Of a DNA stretch of 64,000 nucleotides, positions 31,231 through 39,176 are shown piece by piece (the first letter of the stretch is position 1; every line of letters starts with the position of its first letter). The translations under genes and the position numbers were made by a program. A model generated the notes under the pieces. The model saw only the letters and a program-made list of their open reading frames with translations, was not told the origin of the DNA and searched no databases. The DNA is from Scardovia inopinata JCM 12537. GTDB taxonomy: Bacteria > Actinomycetota > Actinomycetes > Actinomycetales > Bifidobacteriaceae. The stretch lies in contig NZ_AP012334.1 of the NCBI RefSeq assembly GCF_001042695.1, positions 1,674,001-1,738,000 on the forward strand. Reading direction: 5' to 3'.

Positions 31231-31707
31231 TTAACTGTTAATCTGATCGGATAGGGAATTTATTTGAGATTGGGTAGAATCAAGCTGGCTCTGAGTTGAC
31301 TGCAGAGAAGACTGGGCAGAGCTCAGGCTCTTGCTCAAAGTGCTTATTTGTGATTCCAGCCGGCTGATCAGTTTATCAACAGCAGAGGTAACGGCAGAAA
31401 TCTTGGAATCAATATCAGCATTGTGCTCTTTGAGAGTAGAGCCAGCCGAACTGTCGTCTACGGCATCCTGCAGCAAAGACACCCCGTTCTCCAGCTCATT
31501 CTGAAGATCAGTTTTCTTTGGTGCAAATGACGTATCCACATCGCTGCGGAAGGTACGGGCAGTAACCAATTTACTATTCAGATCCGCTATTTGAGCATTC
31601 AGACTATCAACCTGAGACTGCAGGCCGGAGACCTGAGACTGCAAGTTGTTTCTGCTAGTAGCTAAATTATCAATCTGGCCCTGGATCTGCTTCTGGTTGT
31701 CATCCAT
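31231..31707 (-). CDS. Coiled-coil protein, first gene of the downstream type VII transcription unit
   Basis: 158 residues, almost entirely heptad-repeat helix rich in Ser/Gln/Leu (SLNAQIADLNSKL; TLSKSLSSAQSSLQ), with a break near the middle, suggesting an antiparallel hairpin. It resembles in shape the DUF5082/YwqH-type small proteins of Firmicutes type VII loci. A similar coiled-coil gene opens the upstream cassette (42963-43436). AAAGGG precedes the ATG. A strong promoter is seen 40 bases upstream. Confidence 0.65.
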   Translation of the reverse strand: MDDNQKQIQGQIDNLATSRNNLQSQVSGLQSQVDSLNAQIADLNSKLVTARTFRSDVDTSFAPKKTDLQNELENGVSLLQDAVDDSSAGSTLKEHNADIDSKISAVTSAVDKLISRLESQISTLSKSLSSAQSSLQSTQSQLDSTQSQINSLSDQINS

Positions 31708-31745
31708 AAAGACCCTTTCTCTTTTCTTACTTTTGCGCTTTTTTC

Positions 31746-31774
31746 ATTATACCAAAATGTGGCAACGAGCTCAA
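31746..31774 (-). promoter_or_regulatory. Strong promoter for the downstream type VII transcription unit
   Basis: On the minus strand TTGAGC (-35, 31769-31774), exactly 17 bases, TATAAT (-10, 31746-31751), with TGG directly before the -10 (extended -10). The start of the coiled-coil gene is about 40 bases downstream. This is the best promoter match in the locus. Confidence 0.75.
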
Positions 31775-31986
31775 ATTTACTAACTAAATAAAGATAAGAA
31801 TCCTGGGAAATAGCGGAGAGCAACAGGACAGTCAGGAGCCTTTTGTTGGGCAGTATTGAGCAGGATTGGGCAGGATTCCTATCAGGCTGATAAAAGGGTA
31901 TGGTCATTCGCAAGAATTCTGCAGCTGTAAAGCAGATGGACAGATAAGTCAACATACTGCTTTCGAAACCGGAAACTTCCCGGACT
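31775..31986. other. Non-coding gap between yukD-like gene and the downstream unit
   Basis: About 210 bases plus the promoter, inside an otherwise tightly packed locus. A minus-strand open frame crosses it but overlaps both neighbouring genes and has no ribosome binding site or family resemblance. The repeated gcaggatt/gagcaggattgggcagg motif near 31855-31880 is the only visible structure. Confidence 0.4.
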
Positions 31987-32268
31987 TTATACCAGCACAA
32001 GCTGAGCTCCGGAAGACAGCAGCCCGCGATCAACCAAGGCAGCATAAGTTTCACGAGGGTTCAGCATCAGCCCCTGAAGAGGGCCAGCCTGCTGAATGAT
32101 CAGATCAGCCTCCTGATTATTCTGGTAAAACTCCGGTTGAACCGAAGCCATAAGATCGGCAATAAGTACAAGCGATTCCCCCACAGTCATGCTGACCGGT
32201 ACTCGAAACTCATAGCTGCGGCGGGCAGCAGGGAGGAAAATATTCAAAACCATAAAATCGTCTCTCAT
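31987..32268 (-). CDS. YukD/EsaB-like ubiquitin-fold protein of the type VII system
   Basis: 93 residues. Strand pattern VLNIFLPAARRSYEFRVPVSMTV, a helix with VGESLVLIADLM, and the closing LLSSGAQLVLV match the YukD/EsaB family, small ubiquitin-like proteins that act in the cytosol with EssC. The ATG at 32268 overlaps the essC stop as ATGA. An internal ATG (sixth codon) is an alternative, but the coupled start is simpler. Direct contact with EssC ATPase domains is known for the family; here it is inferred from order and fold. Confidence 0.8.
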   Translation of the reverse strand: MRDDFMVLNIFLPAARRSYEFRVPVSMTVGESLVLIADLMASVQPEFYQNNQEADLIIQQAGPLQGLMLNPRETYAALVDRGLLSSGAQLVLV

Positions 32269-35200
32269 TGCTGCCCTCCTTCGCTGTCAGGCGCCCGGTG
32301 AATAACCCTGATGGAATGCCTGCCGCCCCGGTAAAAAACCCATCCATCAGTCTGAGCCTGAGCCTGGTTCATTTCAACCGGCATATTGGAATTGGGGAAG
32401 ATGGATTCCTGCTTAATACCTTCGCCTATCCACAATCCCTGAGGATTAGCCCGTACCGCCTTCAGCCAGGCATCATAGGTGTTTTCAATCCGCCATCGTT
32501 CCATAATAAGAACAAGATTTGTTGTATCTTTATAAGTTCCGTTCTCAATATAAGAAGTCACCCGGTTTCGCGATTGAGCAGGAAGCTGAGACAGAGTCAG
32601 GAGTATATCGGTAAAAAGAACCATAGCAGGCTGAGCAGTTCCGGAACAGACAGCTTCCAGCCTATCAGCAATATCACTTATATCTGTAGCGATATGGAAG
32701 TTCTCACTATCCTGCGGCAAGTCCCGCATGAGCCGCAGGGAATCCACAATCAGAACTCCCCGATGGATTCTCCCTCCAGCAGCAGAAGCCAGAGTCCCTC
32801 CCAAACCGCGGGCGAAGGAATTAAGAGCCTCAGCATCATTACCAGTAATAATGAAAGCAGGAGCCTTGAGGCCATCAACAGCCAAGGGATAAACTTCCTG
32901 CTTGTCATATCCCAGAGGAATATCCCGCTCTTCCTGCACAGCAGGAACCATGAGATCAGGGGTGACAAGGCCTGGCAGGCGAGGAATCTCAGGAGCAGAA
33001 GTTCCGGAAGAATTACGGCTCAGCTGCCTGCACCGCTCCCGAATTTGTTTGCCTGTTCCAGCATCTGCTGCCTGATATTCATGCTTCTCATTATTCTCCA
33101 AAAGCAAACCACGCAGGTAGTGCCTGGGTGGGGTTGTTCCTGCCATACTGCCCAAAACTCCGCCATAATCATCATCATTATTGAAGGCAGTCACCAGAGA
33201 AAGCCCAAAAAGTGCTCGAAGACGCCAATTCACCTGGTTGAAATTAGTCGACGTCACCACAAAATGAATCCCGTAGCGGGGGCCTTCATGAACCATCTCA
33301 GTAAGCATGTCAGAGAATTGAGGATACGCTTCATTGAAGGCTGCAATGTTAGTCAGGGCAACAACAATTCTGGGAAGAGGCTCTCGCTGACTATCGGCAG
33401 GACTGGTTTCATAAGTGATCCCAGCAGTGGGGTCTGTACCGGAACCGAGATTATCTGCAGAGCCTGCCCTATCTTCAGCAATATAGTCTTCATACCGTTC
33501 CCCCAGACTATTCAGAAGGCGGCGGCGATGAGCAATAGTACGGGAAATAAAATGAATTAGGCTAATGACCCGCTCTTTATCATCAATAACAGCGGTTCCA
33601 CCCACCTGAGGGGCATCATTAAAAGCAGTCAAAGTGCCATCCCCCATATCCAGAGCATAGAGATTGATCTGGTCAGACCGGTAGTCCCTCACCAGGGAAT
33701 CAACAATGGTAGACACCATACTTTCCGTTCCGTAGGAGGTCTGCCCATAAATTATCAAATTGTCAATCTGGGGAAAATCAATCTGGAGCAGATGCTGATT
33801 CTGCCTCTTGGGATCATCAATAATACCAATGGTGGCAATGCAGGAACCGGGAGTGACCGTACCAGGAGTGATTGTACCAGGAGCAGTCTTAGGACCAGTT
33901 GCCTTGCCCTGAGGCGATCCGGCAGATTGCTCCCACAAACGGGCATAATTTCGCCTGAATTCTTCTACGCTCATCTGATTAGGAAGAGGATCAAGCCAGA
34001 GGGAATGGGCATGAATCTTCATATCGTCTGCAGTCTGTCCCAACTGCTCCAGAACTGCATCGAGCTCGGTCTGCTGGGAGGCGCCGTCCTTTTTCTGCGG
34101 CCTGAGGGAAGCAAGTGGCTCAGCAGTATTACCAATAAGAGTGACGATAGTATCATGATGTTCCTCATACTCACTCTGAGGAGAATATCGAACACCAGTG
34201 TAGGCACTCTGCCCCTGGGCAAAGTAATCGTTATAACCTACCAGAAGGTAAAAACGGCCTGGATTTTTTAGTTCCGCTGCATCCGGACGCCGGATCATTT
34301 CCTTGGAATCAGCAGAATCTGCCACCTTAAGGGAGATTTTAAAACGAGAATTACTCCAAATCTGATCATTAACCACACCAGTGGGCTTCTGAGTTGCCAG
34401 AATCAGATGGACTCCCAGGGAACGACCAATGCGGGCAGCAGAGATGAGTTCATCCATAAAATCAGGCTCTTGCTGCTTGAGCTCAGCAAATTCATCAGCA
34501 ACAATAAATAAATGCGGCATGGGGTCAGTGACAACTCCTTGCCTGTAGTAAGACAAATATTTATAAATATCCATAGTAGGTTCACCGGTAACATCTCTGG
34601 CCTTGTTAAAAAGCCTCTGCCGGTGCTCCAACTCGCTTTGTATAGCAGCCAGAGAGCGGTTAATGGCAGATCCATCCAGATTGGTAATGGTTCCAGCCAA
34701 ATGAGGAAGAGTATGGCGGCCGTTAGCGAAGGCTCCTGCCAGGCCTCCGCCCTTATAATCGATGAGAACAAAAGCGACCTCGTCAGGAGCATAATCCAGG
34801 GCCATAGACAGAATATAAGTAATAATCAACTCAGATTTTCCAGAACCGGTGGTACCGGCAATAAGCCCGTGCGGACCGTGAGAATCTTCATGAAGATCCA
34901 GAACAAAAGGCTGACCCTGGGCATCCAGACCAATATGAGTAGCCAGTGTTCGGCTGGCATCGTGAGTCCTCCAGCGCTCAGCCACGTTCAGGTCACCAAC
35001 ATTTCCTACCCGACACATATCCAGATAACCCAGAGACTGAGGAAATCCTGCGTTTTTCCCTCCTGCTCTGCGCAATTTAATCCCGCTTAAAGCTCGAGCA
35101 TAGTCTTCGCATATCCGAGGGTCCAGCATGATGTCACAGGAGAAATCCCGCGAAGTCCCATCAACGTCATCCTTCAGAAAAATGGAGGATTTCCCCTGGG

Positions 35201-37262
35201 AAGCGTCTGATTCCGGATCGGTAATCTGCACCACTGTGCTGCACTCACTAGGCAGAGAACGCAGGCTGGATGCGCTGAAAATAACTGAAACCCCCATATC
35301 TGCTGCTGTATGAGTCCATTTAGACAGGGCAGGCGACCGGGAAGCCAAATCTCTGTCAGTACAAAAGACTAGATAAAAAGTTCCAAAATCTGCCTGAGAG
35401 CGCCGGTTCTGCCTGCCCGAGCGCTCATCATACAGTTTTTGAAGAAAGTGGTCTACCCGAATCATGTCTTCCGGCTCACAGGCCAAGAAGCGCAGCTGCC
35501 GGTCGTCAGAGAAGAGATGAGGAAGGCGGCGGGCAAAGTCCCATTCCTGAGAATCCTGCCCATTAGCAATAAGAATAATCTTGACATCATTGTATGAATA
35601 TAAACCGCTTGCCTGAACCATAAGACCCCGCAGGGCTGACCAGACCAGAGGCCGTTCCCCTATGACCCCAACAACATGATTATGGTATAAATCCAAAGCC
35701 ACAGGAACCTGAGAAATAACCGGCCTGTTCTTTTTCATCAGAGAAATACGATCAAAAAGGAGGTCGTTATCCAAGGTAAAGCGATTCTCCGGGTACGTTA
35801 TATTCGCCTGGAGCTCTTCATTACCAATCCCCAGCCTCAGTTCCATAAAATCGCTGTGAGAAGTATTGCGGTTCATCAGCTCCGGGGATCTGGTCAGAGC
35901 CCGATCAATGATAGTGTGAGGCTCAATCCTGTTGTGCTTGAGGATTTCAGCCTGCTTATCGCTCTCTTTGCGCAGCTCCACCTCTACCCTATTCAAATAA
36001 TCAGTGAACCGGCTGACTCGTTTCTCTTCTGCTCTTTTGCGTCGGTGTTTATCGTAAAAATTACTGATAATGGGCCAGATTATCATTCCTGCCACCATAG
36101 CGGCTGCCATAGCAATAGTGGGCAGAACAGACATAATCCCGTCGCCGTTCTGCAGCCGTGAAATCGTTGATACAATCATAAAAACTGATGCGACTCCCAT
36201 AAGGAAGGAAGGCCCCAACTGCATTATTGCCGGGCTGGTTTTTTCTGCTTCCTTCTGGGGAGGGGATTCCAATTTGAAGGACCGCTGATGAACGCTCTGC
36301 ATCAAGCGAGGAGCTGGAGCAAAAAAATCCTGATCCGAACTTTCTTCCCTTTTCTCCGAATCGGATAAAGAAGAAACTTCCGGACTGGAATTCACCAGTT
36401 CCTTATGAAACAGAGGTTTAAGATCCGACACAGAAGATTTTATTTCTAAGCCAGCCGGCGAGTTGAGGCTGAGGAATTTATTCCCTATGGCCAGAGTTAA
36501 GTCTGCCACAACAACAACATCTCCCAGTTGCAGACGGTATGACATTGCAGGGGAAACAGCCATGCCGTTAATAAAAACAGGATCTTGCCCTGTCAGCGGG
36601 TGAAGAATAAAAGTATTCCTCTGCAGCTGAAGAGTAAAGCTTTCTGAGGAAACCAGGGGGTGAGAGTACTGAATATCGGCGCTGCTGCCGGATCCTATCA
36701 AAATTCTGCGATGGGATGTAACAGCAAGTTTGCGGTATGATCTGAAACCTTGATCACTGGGGCGAACATAAATATACATGGGCCTGCCAGGAGCAGTCTC
36801 CCGCCCATCCTTCGTGTACTGAGGCTGCCTGGCCTGCTCCTTATCAGTTCTGGTTACTTTGTATATGGACGATTGGCTGGCTGAGAGCTCAACTGAATGA
36901 ACCTCACCGACAGCAAGGCTTCCTGCGCTGCTGGGAGCATCGAAATTACGGGAATCAACCTGATCAATCAGATCGGACTGGTCCGCCTGGTCTTCCTGAC
37001 CTTTCTGATCTGTCTGACCTTCCTGCTTATCGACAGTACCCCGCCTGTAATGCGCCGGAATTCGACTCAATGCGTAACCGTTCTCGGAATTAAGCCTGAT
37101 TCCCTGGCGACCACTGTGCACCTTTGCGATCAGAGGGGCCTCCCCCTGATTCTGAGGAGTCGAACCAGCATACAAATGTAAAATCCCATTAGTACCGAGG
37201 ACAACAGTATCTGTCGTTTCTCCCCGTGAATCATATACAGAAACCAGCAGAGCAGGATCCAT
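32265..37262 (-). CDS. essC: EssC-type FtsK/SpoIIIE ATPase, motor of the type VII secretion system
   Basis: 1665 residues. N-terminal half: a degenerate domain (~1-60), an Asp/Gln-rich linker (~78-113), an FHA domain (~170-265; IGSGSSADI, INGMAV), and two membrane helices (~352-370, ~378-400). FHA plus TM plus a single long chain is the Firmicutes EssC layout, not the split EccCa/Cb of mycobacteria. Then come three ATPase modules. The first has a full Walker A (GTTGSGKS, ~803-810) and Walker B (LFIVADEF, ~918-925). The second has GQTSYGTES (~1173) without the Lys, and the third TGNDAEALN, so both look nucleotide-degenerate. The start ATG has GGGGA about ten bases upstream. Coupled to the yukD-like gene. 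Confidence 0.93.
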   Translation of the reverse strand: MDPALLVSVYDSRGETTDTVVLGTNGILHLYAGSTPQNQGEAPLIAKVHSGRQGIRLNSENGYALSRIPAHYRRGTVDKQEGQTDQKGQEDQADQSDLIDQVDSRNFDAPSSAGSLAVGEVHSVELSASQSSIYKVTRTDKEQARQPQYTKDGRETAPGRPMYIYVRPSDQGFRSYRKLAVTSHRRILIGSGSSADIQYSHPLVSSESFTLQLQRNTFILHPLTGQDPVFINGMAVSPAMSYRLQLGDVVVVADLTLAIGNKFLSLNSPAGLEIKSSVSDLKPLFHKELVNSSPEVSSLSDSEKREESSDQDFFAPAPRLMQSVHQRSFKLESPPQKEAEKTSPAIMQLGPSFLMGVASVFMIVSTISRLQNGDGIMSVLPTIAMAAAMVAGMIIWPIISNFYDKHRRKRAEEKRVSRFTDYLNRVEVELRKESDKQAEILKHNRIEPHTIIDRALTRSPELMNRNTSHSDFMELRLGIGNEELQANITYPENRFTLDNDLLFDRISLMKKNRPVISQVPVALDLYHNHVVGVIGERPLVWSALRGLMVQASGLYSYNDVKIILIANGQDSQEWDFARRLPHLFSDDRQLRFLACEPEDMIRVDHFLQKLYDERSGRQNRRSQADFGTFYLVFCTDRDLASRSPALSKWTHTAADMGVSVIFSASSLRSLPSECSTVVQITDPESDASQGKSSIFLKDDVDGTSRDFSCDIMLDPRICEDYARALSGIKLRRAGGKNAGFPQSLGYLDMCRVGNVGDLNVAERWRTHDASRTLATHIGLDAQGQPFVLDLHEDSHGPHGLIAGTTGSGKSELIITYILSMALDYAPDEVAFVLIDYKGGGLAGAFANGRHTLPHLAGTITNLDGSAINRSLAAIQSELEHRQRLFNKARDVTGEPTMDIYKYLSYYRQGVVTDPMPHLFIVADEFAELKQQEPDFMDELISAARIGRSLGVHLILATQKPTGVVNDQIWSNSRFKISLKVADSADSKEMIRRPDAAELKNPGRFYLLVGYNDYFAQGQSAYTGVRYSPQSEYEEHHDTIVTLIGNTAEPLASLRPQKKDGASQQTELDAVLEQLGQTADDMKIHAHSLWLDPLPNQMSVEEFRRNYARLWEQSAGSPQGKATGPKTAPGTITPGTVTPGSCIATIGIIDDPKRQNQHLLQIDFPQIDNLIIYGQTSYGTESMVSTIVDSLVRDYRSDQINLYALDMGDGTLTAFNDAPQVGGTAVIDDKERVISLIHFISRTIAHRRRLLNSLGERYEDYIAEDRAGSADNLGSGTDPTAGITYETSPADSQREPLPRIVVALTNIAAFNEAYPQFSDMLTEMVHEGPRYGIHFVVTSTNFNQVNWRLRALFGLSLVTAFNNDDDYGGVLGSMAGTTPPRHYLRGLLLENNEKHEYQAADAGTGKQIRERCRQLSRNSSGTSAPEIPRLPGLVTPDLMVPAVQEERDIPLGYDKQEVYPLAVDGLKAPAFIITGNDAEALNSFARGLGGTLASAAGGRIHRGVLIVDSLRLMRDLPQDSENFHIATDISDIADRLEAVCSGTAQPAMVLFTDILLTLSQLPAQSRNRVTSYIENGTYKDTTNLVLIMERWRIENTYDAWLKAVRANPQGLWIGEGIKQESIFPNSNMPVEMNQAQAQTDGWVFYRGGRHSIRVIHRAPDSEGGQQ

Positions 37263-37436
37263 TCCTTCACCATCCCCGCAGACAGTCCTGTAAGGCTGCC
37301 GCTACTATTCCATGACCATAAAGCACTATACACGGTGCTTTCTTAACTATAAAATAAGGGATGGGCTCGGCGGACCAGCGGCCTGCCATACCCATCCCAT
37401 CCGTTTGTGAATTACAAACAGAAAAGAAGCAAAAGC

Positions 37437-37730
37437 TTAGCCACGGAACTGGCTGGCAATGCTCTGGTCTGTAGATTCAAGCGACTGAGCAGTCGTATCC
37501 AGGCTCCGTGCAATCTCGTTAATCAGATCTTCAGCCTTTACGAAGCCGGGGCGCAGTTCAGCAAAGCGCTGTGAATAAGCCTGAGAAGACTGACCTTCCC
37601 ATTCTGACTGCAGCTGATTCAGCAAAGAGTCCATCTTTGAAATAACTTCCTGAACCTTGTTCGCTTCACCGCGATACTCGCCGGCACGAGAACGCATTTG
37701 ATCTGGAGTAATTCTAATCTGACCTGCCAT
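37437..37730 (-). CDS. WXG100-family protein (EsxA-like)
   Basis: 97 residues, the classic size. It starts with IRITPDQMRSRAGEY and has the WXG turn as SEWEGQSSQAY at ~42-52 between two amphipathic helices, ending with SIASQFRG. WXG100 proteins are exported as helical dimers by EssC and can activate it. No YxxxD/E tail. GGAAGGA lies about ten bases before the ATG. It is the first gene of the core unit, followed by essC after 174 bases. Confidence 0.95.
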   Translation of the reverse strand: MAGQIRITPDQMRSRAGEYRGEANKVQEVISKMDSLLNQLQSEWEGQSSQAYSQRFAELRPGFVKAEDLINEIARSLDTTAQSLESTDQSIASQFRG

Positions 37731-37830
37731 AGTAACGGAATCCTTCCTGTGGCGCCGTGCATCCTGCGATGCGCGTTCTTCTTATACTTCATATGAAGAG
37801 AGGACTTTCCTAACTTCGCTCTTTATTTTA

Positions 37831-37860
37831 ATAGTAAGTCTTGATATTCATATTTGTCAC
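37831..37860 (-). promoter_or_regulatory. Candidate promoter of the type VII core unit
   Basis: On the minus strand GTGACA (-35, 37855-37860), 18 bases, TACTAT (-10, 37831-37836). It lies in the 167-base gap upstream of the WXG100 gene, giving a leader of about 95 bases. A palindrome lies just upstream of the -35. Confidence 0.5.
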
Positions 37861-37861
37861 G

Positions 37862-37879
37862 ATCACTACATGTTGTGAT
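37862..37879. promoter_or_regulatory. 18-bp imperfect palindrome, candidate operator
   Basis: ATCACTACATGTTGTGAT: eight of nine positions pair across a central ACATGT. It ends one base before the candidate -35 of the WXG100-essC unit, the usual location of an activator site. The regulator is unknown. Confidence 0.5.
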
Positions 37880-37897
37880 GCCCTCTATTTTCAACCT

Positions 37898-38494
37898 TTA
37901 GAGCCGACTATTGTGATAAGCAAGAGAGTCGGAAATCTCCTGAAAATCAAACATAGTATGCATAGAATCTTCAGTAGTGCTGGTCATATTGATTAGAGTT
38001 TCCTTACCGTCAAGAGGGAAAATGAGGAAGACTCCGAACCAATCCAGGTCAGGGGTGACAAAGCTGTACCTCATCTGACCAATGAAAGCACCGGGAACAG
38101 TCTCTTCTTCAGATTTCAGCTGACGGAAGGACATATCATGATCATTGAAAAGGGGCAGCGACCGGGAGAAAGCAACGTGGTAATAGCCCAGACGCTCTTC
38201 CAGCTTCCCTTTCTGCCAGTGTGTGTCTGTTGTCATGCCCACCAAGGTTGTCTTCTTATCGCGCTGATCCCTAAAGCAGGAATCCGCAGCTATTGTAGTC
38301 AGGTCTATCTGACTTGAAAAAATAGGATTATTCATGACATCTTCAGGAAGAGACCAGGGACGATAATCCTGGGGAAGCAGAAGCCTGACTTTCCCAGCGA
38401 AAATAAGGGTCTCTGCTTGATTTCTATTTTCCTTTTCCTCTTCCTCATTTTCTTCTGGAGCTTGATTAGCATACAATCCGTCATCTTCTTGCAT
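37898..38494 (-). CDS. Cytosolic DcrB/LpqN-like protein closing the upstream type VII cassette
   Basis: 198 residues, no signal peptide or TM. An acidic low-complexity N-terminus (~1-27) is followed by a region beginning VRLLLPQDYRPW and ending ETLINMTSTTEDSMHTMFDF. This has the same strand-helix outline as the 158-residue protein at 28684-29160, including the Pro-containing opening and the final helix. AAAGG precedes the ATG. It is the last gene before the promoter of the core unit. A chaperone or immunity accessory role is possible. Relationship of the two is by eye only. Confidence 0.55.
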   Translation of the reverse strand: MQEDDGLYANQAPEENEEEEKENRNQAETLIFAGKVRLLLPQDYRPWSLPEDVMNNPIFSSQIDLTTIAADSCFRDQRDKKTTLVGMTTDTHWQKGKLEERLGYYHVAFSRSLPLFNDHDMSFRQLKSEEETVPGAFIGQMRYSFVTPDLDWFGVFLIFPLDGKETLINMTSTTEDSMHTMFDFQEISDSLAYHNSRL

Positions 38495-38516
38495 AAATAT
38501 TTCCTTTAATCGACTT

Positions 38517-39164
38517 TTATTTGAGTATTTTTAAGGGCCAAACCACATGAGGCTGCTTCCAATACGAAAAAGACAACCTCAACTTACCAGAACGACAATT
38601 ATAAATACGGATCCTCATATCCCAAGGACCCCTATGCCCTTCCAAATAATACAAAAACGAATAATCATAGGGTAGCAGGCTACTAATAGTCCCGTATGAA
38701 TCCATACTAACTTTTTCATCCAGCCAGGCATTCAAATGTTTATAATCATCACTTATAGAATACCGGTATTGTCTGTTCTCTTTAACTACGTTCTGGCGAT
38801 AACCGTTAATTTGTATTTTAAAATTATTAATTATCTTTTTCCGTTGTCCTCGTGTTACGATCAGTACAACATCACCATTAGTCTTTGCATACGTTTTATG
38901 CACTCTTTCATTGGCAAGAAGACGAAATGTTTTAGCAAACTTCTGCGGAGAGGAGCTCATTCTGCTGACAAAATTCTTGTCAAAAACGACCTTCGCCAAC
39001 CACTGATCCGATGGACGGGGAGATGACTGGGCCTGCTGCAAACTCTGAATTCTGTGCGAATAAAATCTATAACCTAAACAAACGATAGCCACTATTAGTG
39101 AAATTGCAAGTATAGTTCTCAGTATGCGAGGTTTCTCTTCTTTCTGAACACTCAAGTCACTCAT
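38517..39164 (-). CDS. Membrane-anchored protein, paralogue 3 of a tandem family (putative immunity)
   Basis: 215 residues. Cytoplasmic basic N-terminus, one helix at ~15-35 (RTILAISLIVAIVCLGYRFY), then a ~170-residue extracytoplasmic domain shared with the next two paralogues. Shared blocks are SDQWLAKVVFDKNFV, RGQRKKIINNFK, WLDEKVSMDSYG, YYLEGHRGPWDMRIRIYNC and SFSYWKQPHVVWPLKILK. The last ~45 codons are nearly identical at DNA level in all three. More AT-rich than flanking housekeeping genes. No family recognised. Placed downstream of a putative effector gene, the trio resembles duplicated immunity genes. Confidence 0.65.
   Translation of the reverse strand: MSDLSVQKEEKPRILRTILAISLIVAIVCLGYRFYSHRIQSLQQAQSSPRPSDQWLAKVVFDKNFVSRMSSSPQKFAKTFRLLANERVHKTYAKTNGDVVLIVTRGQRKKIINNFKIQINGYRQNVVKENRQYRYSISDDYKHLNAWLDEKVSMDSYGTISSLLPYDYSFLYYLEGHRGPWDMRIRIYNCRSGKLRLSFSYWKQPHVVWPLKILK
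38521..38655. repeat. Paralogue repeat copy 3 (3' end of gene)
   Basis: About 130 bases nearly identical to 39181-39316 and 40447-40581, covering the shared C-terminal coding region. The low divergence relative to the rest of the genes suggests recent duplication or gene conversion. Confidence 0.8.
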
Positions 39165-39176
39165 AAAAGACCACCC

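Noticed and set aside
31662-32054. 130-codon minus-strand frame in the gap after the YukD-like gene
   Set aside because: It overlaps both flanking genes in other frames, contains the strong promoter, and lacks a ribosome binding site.
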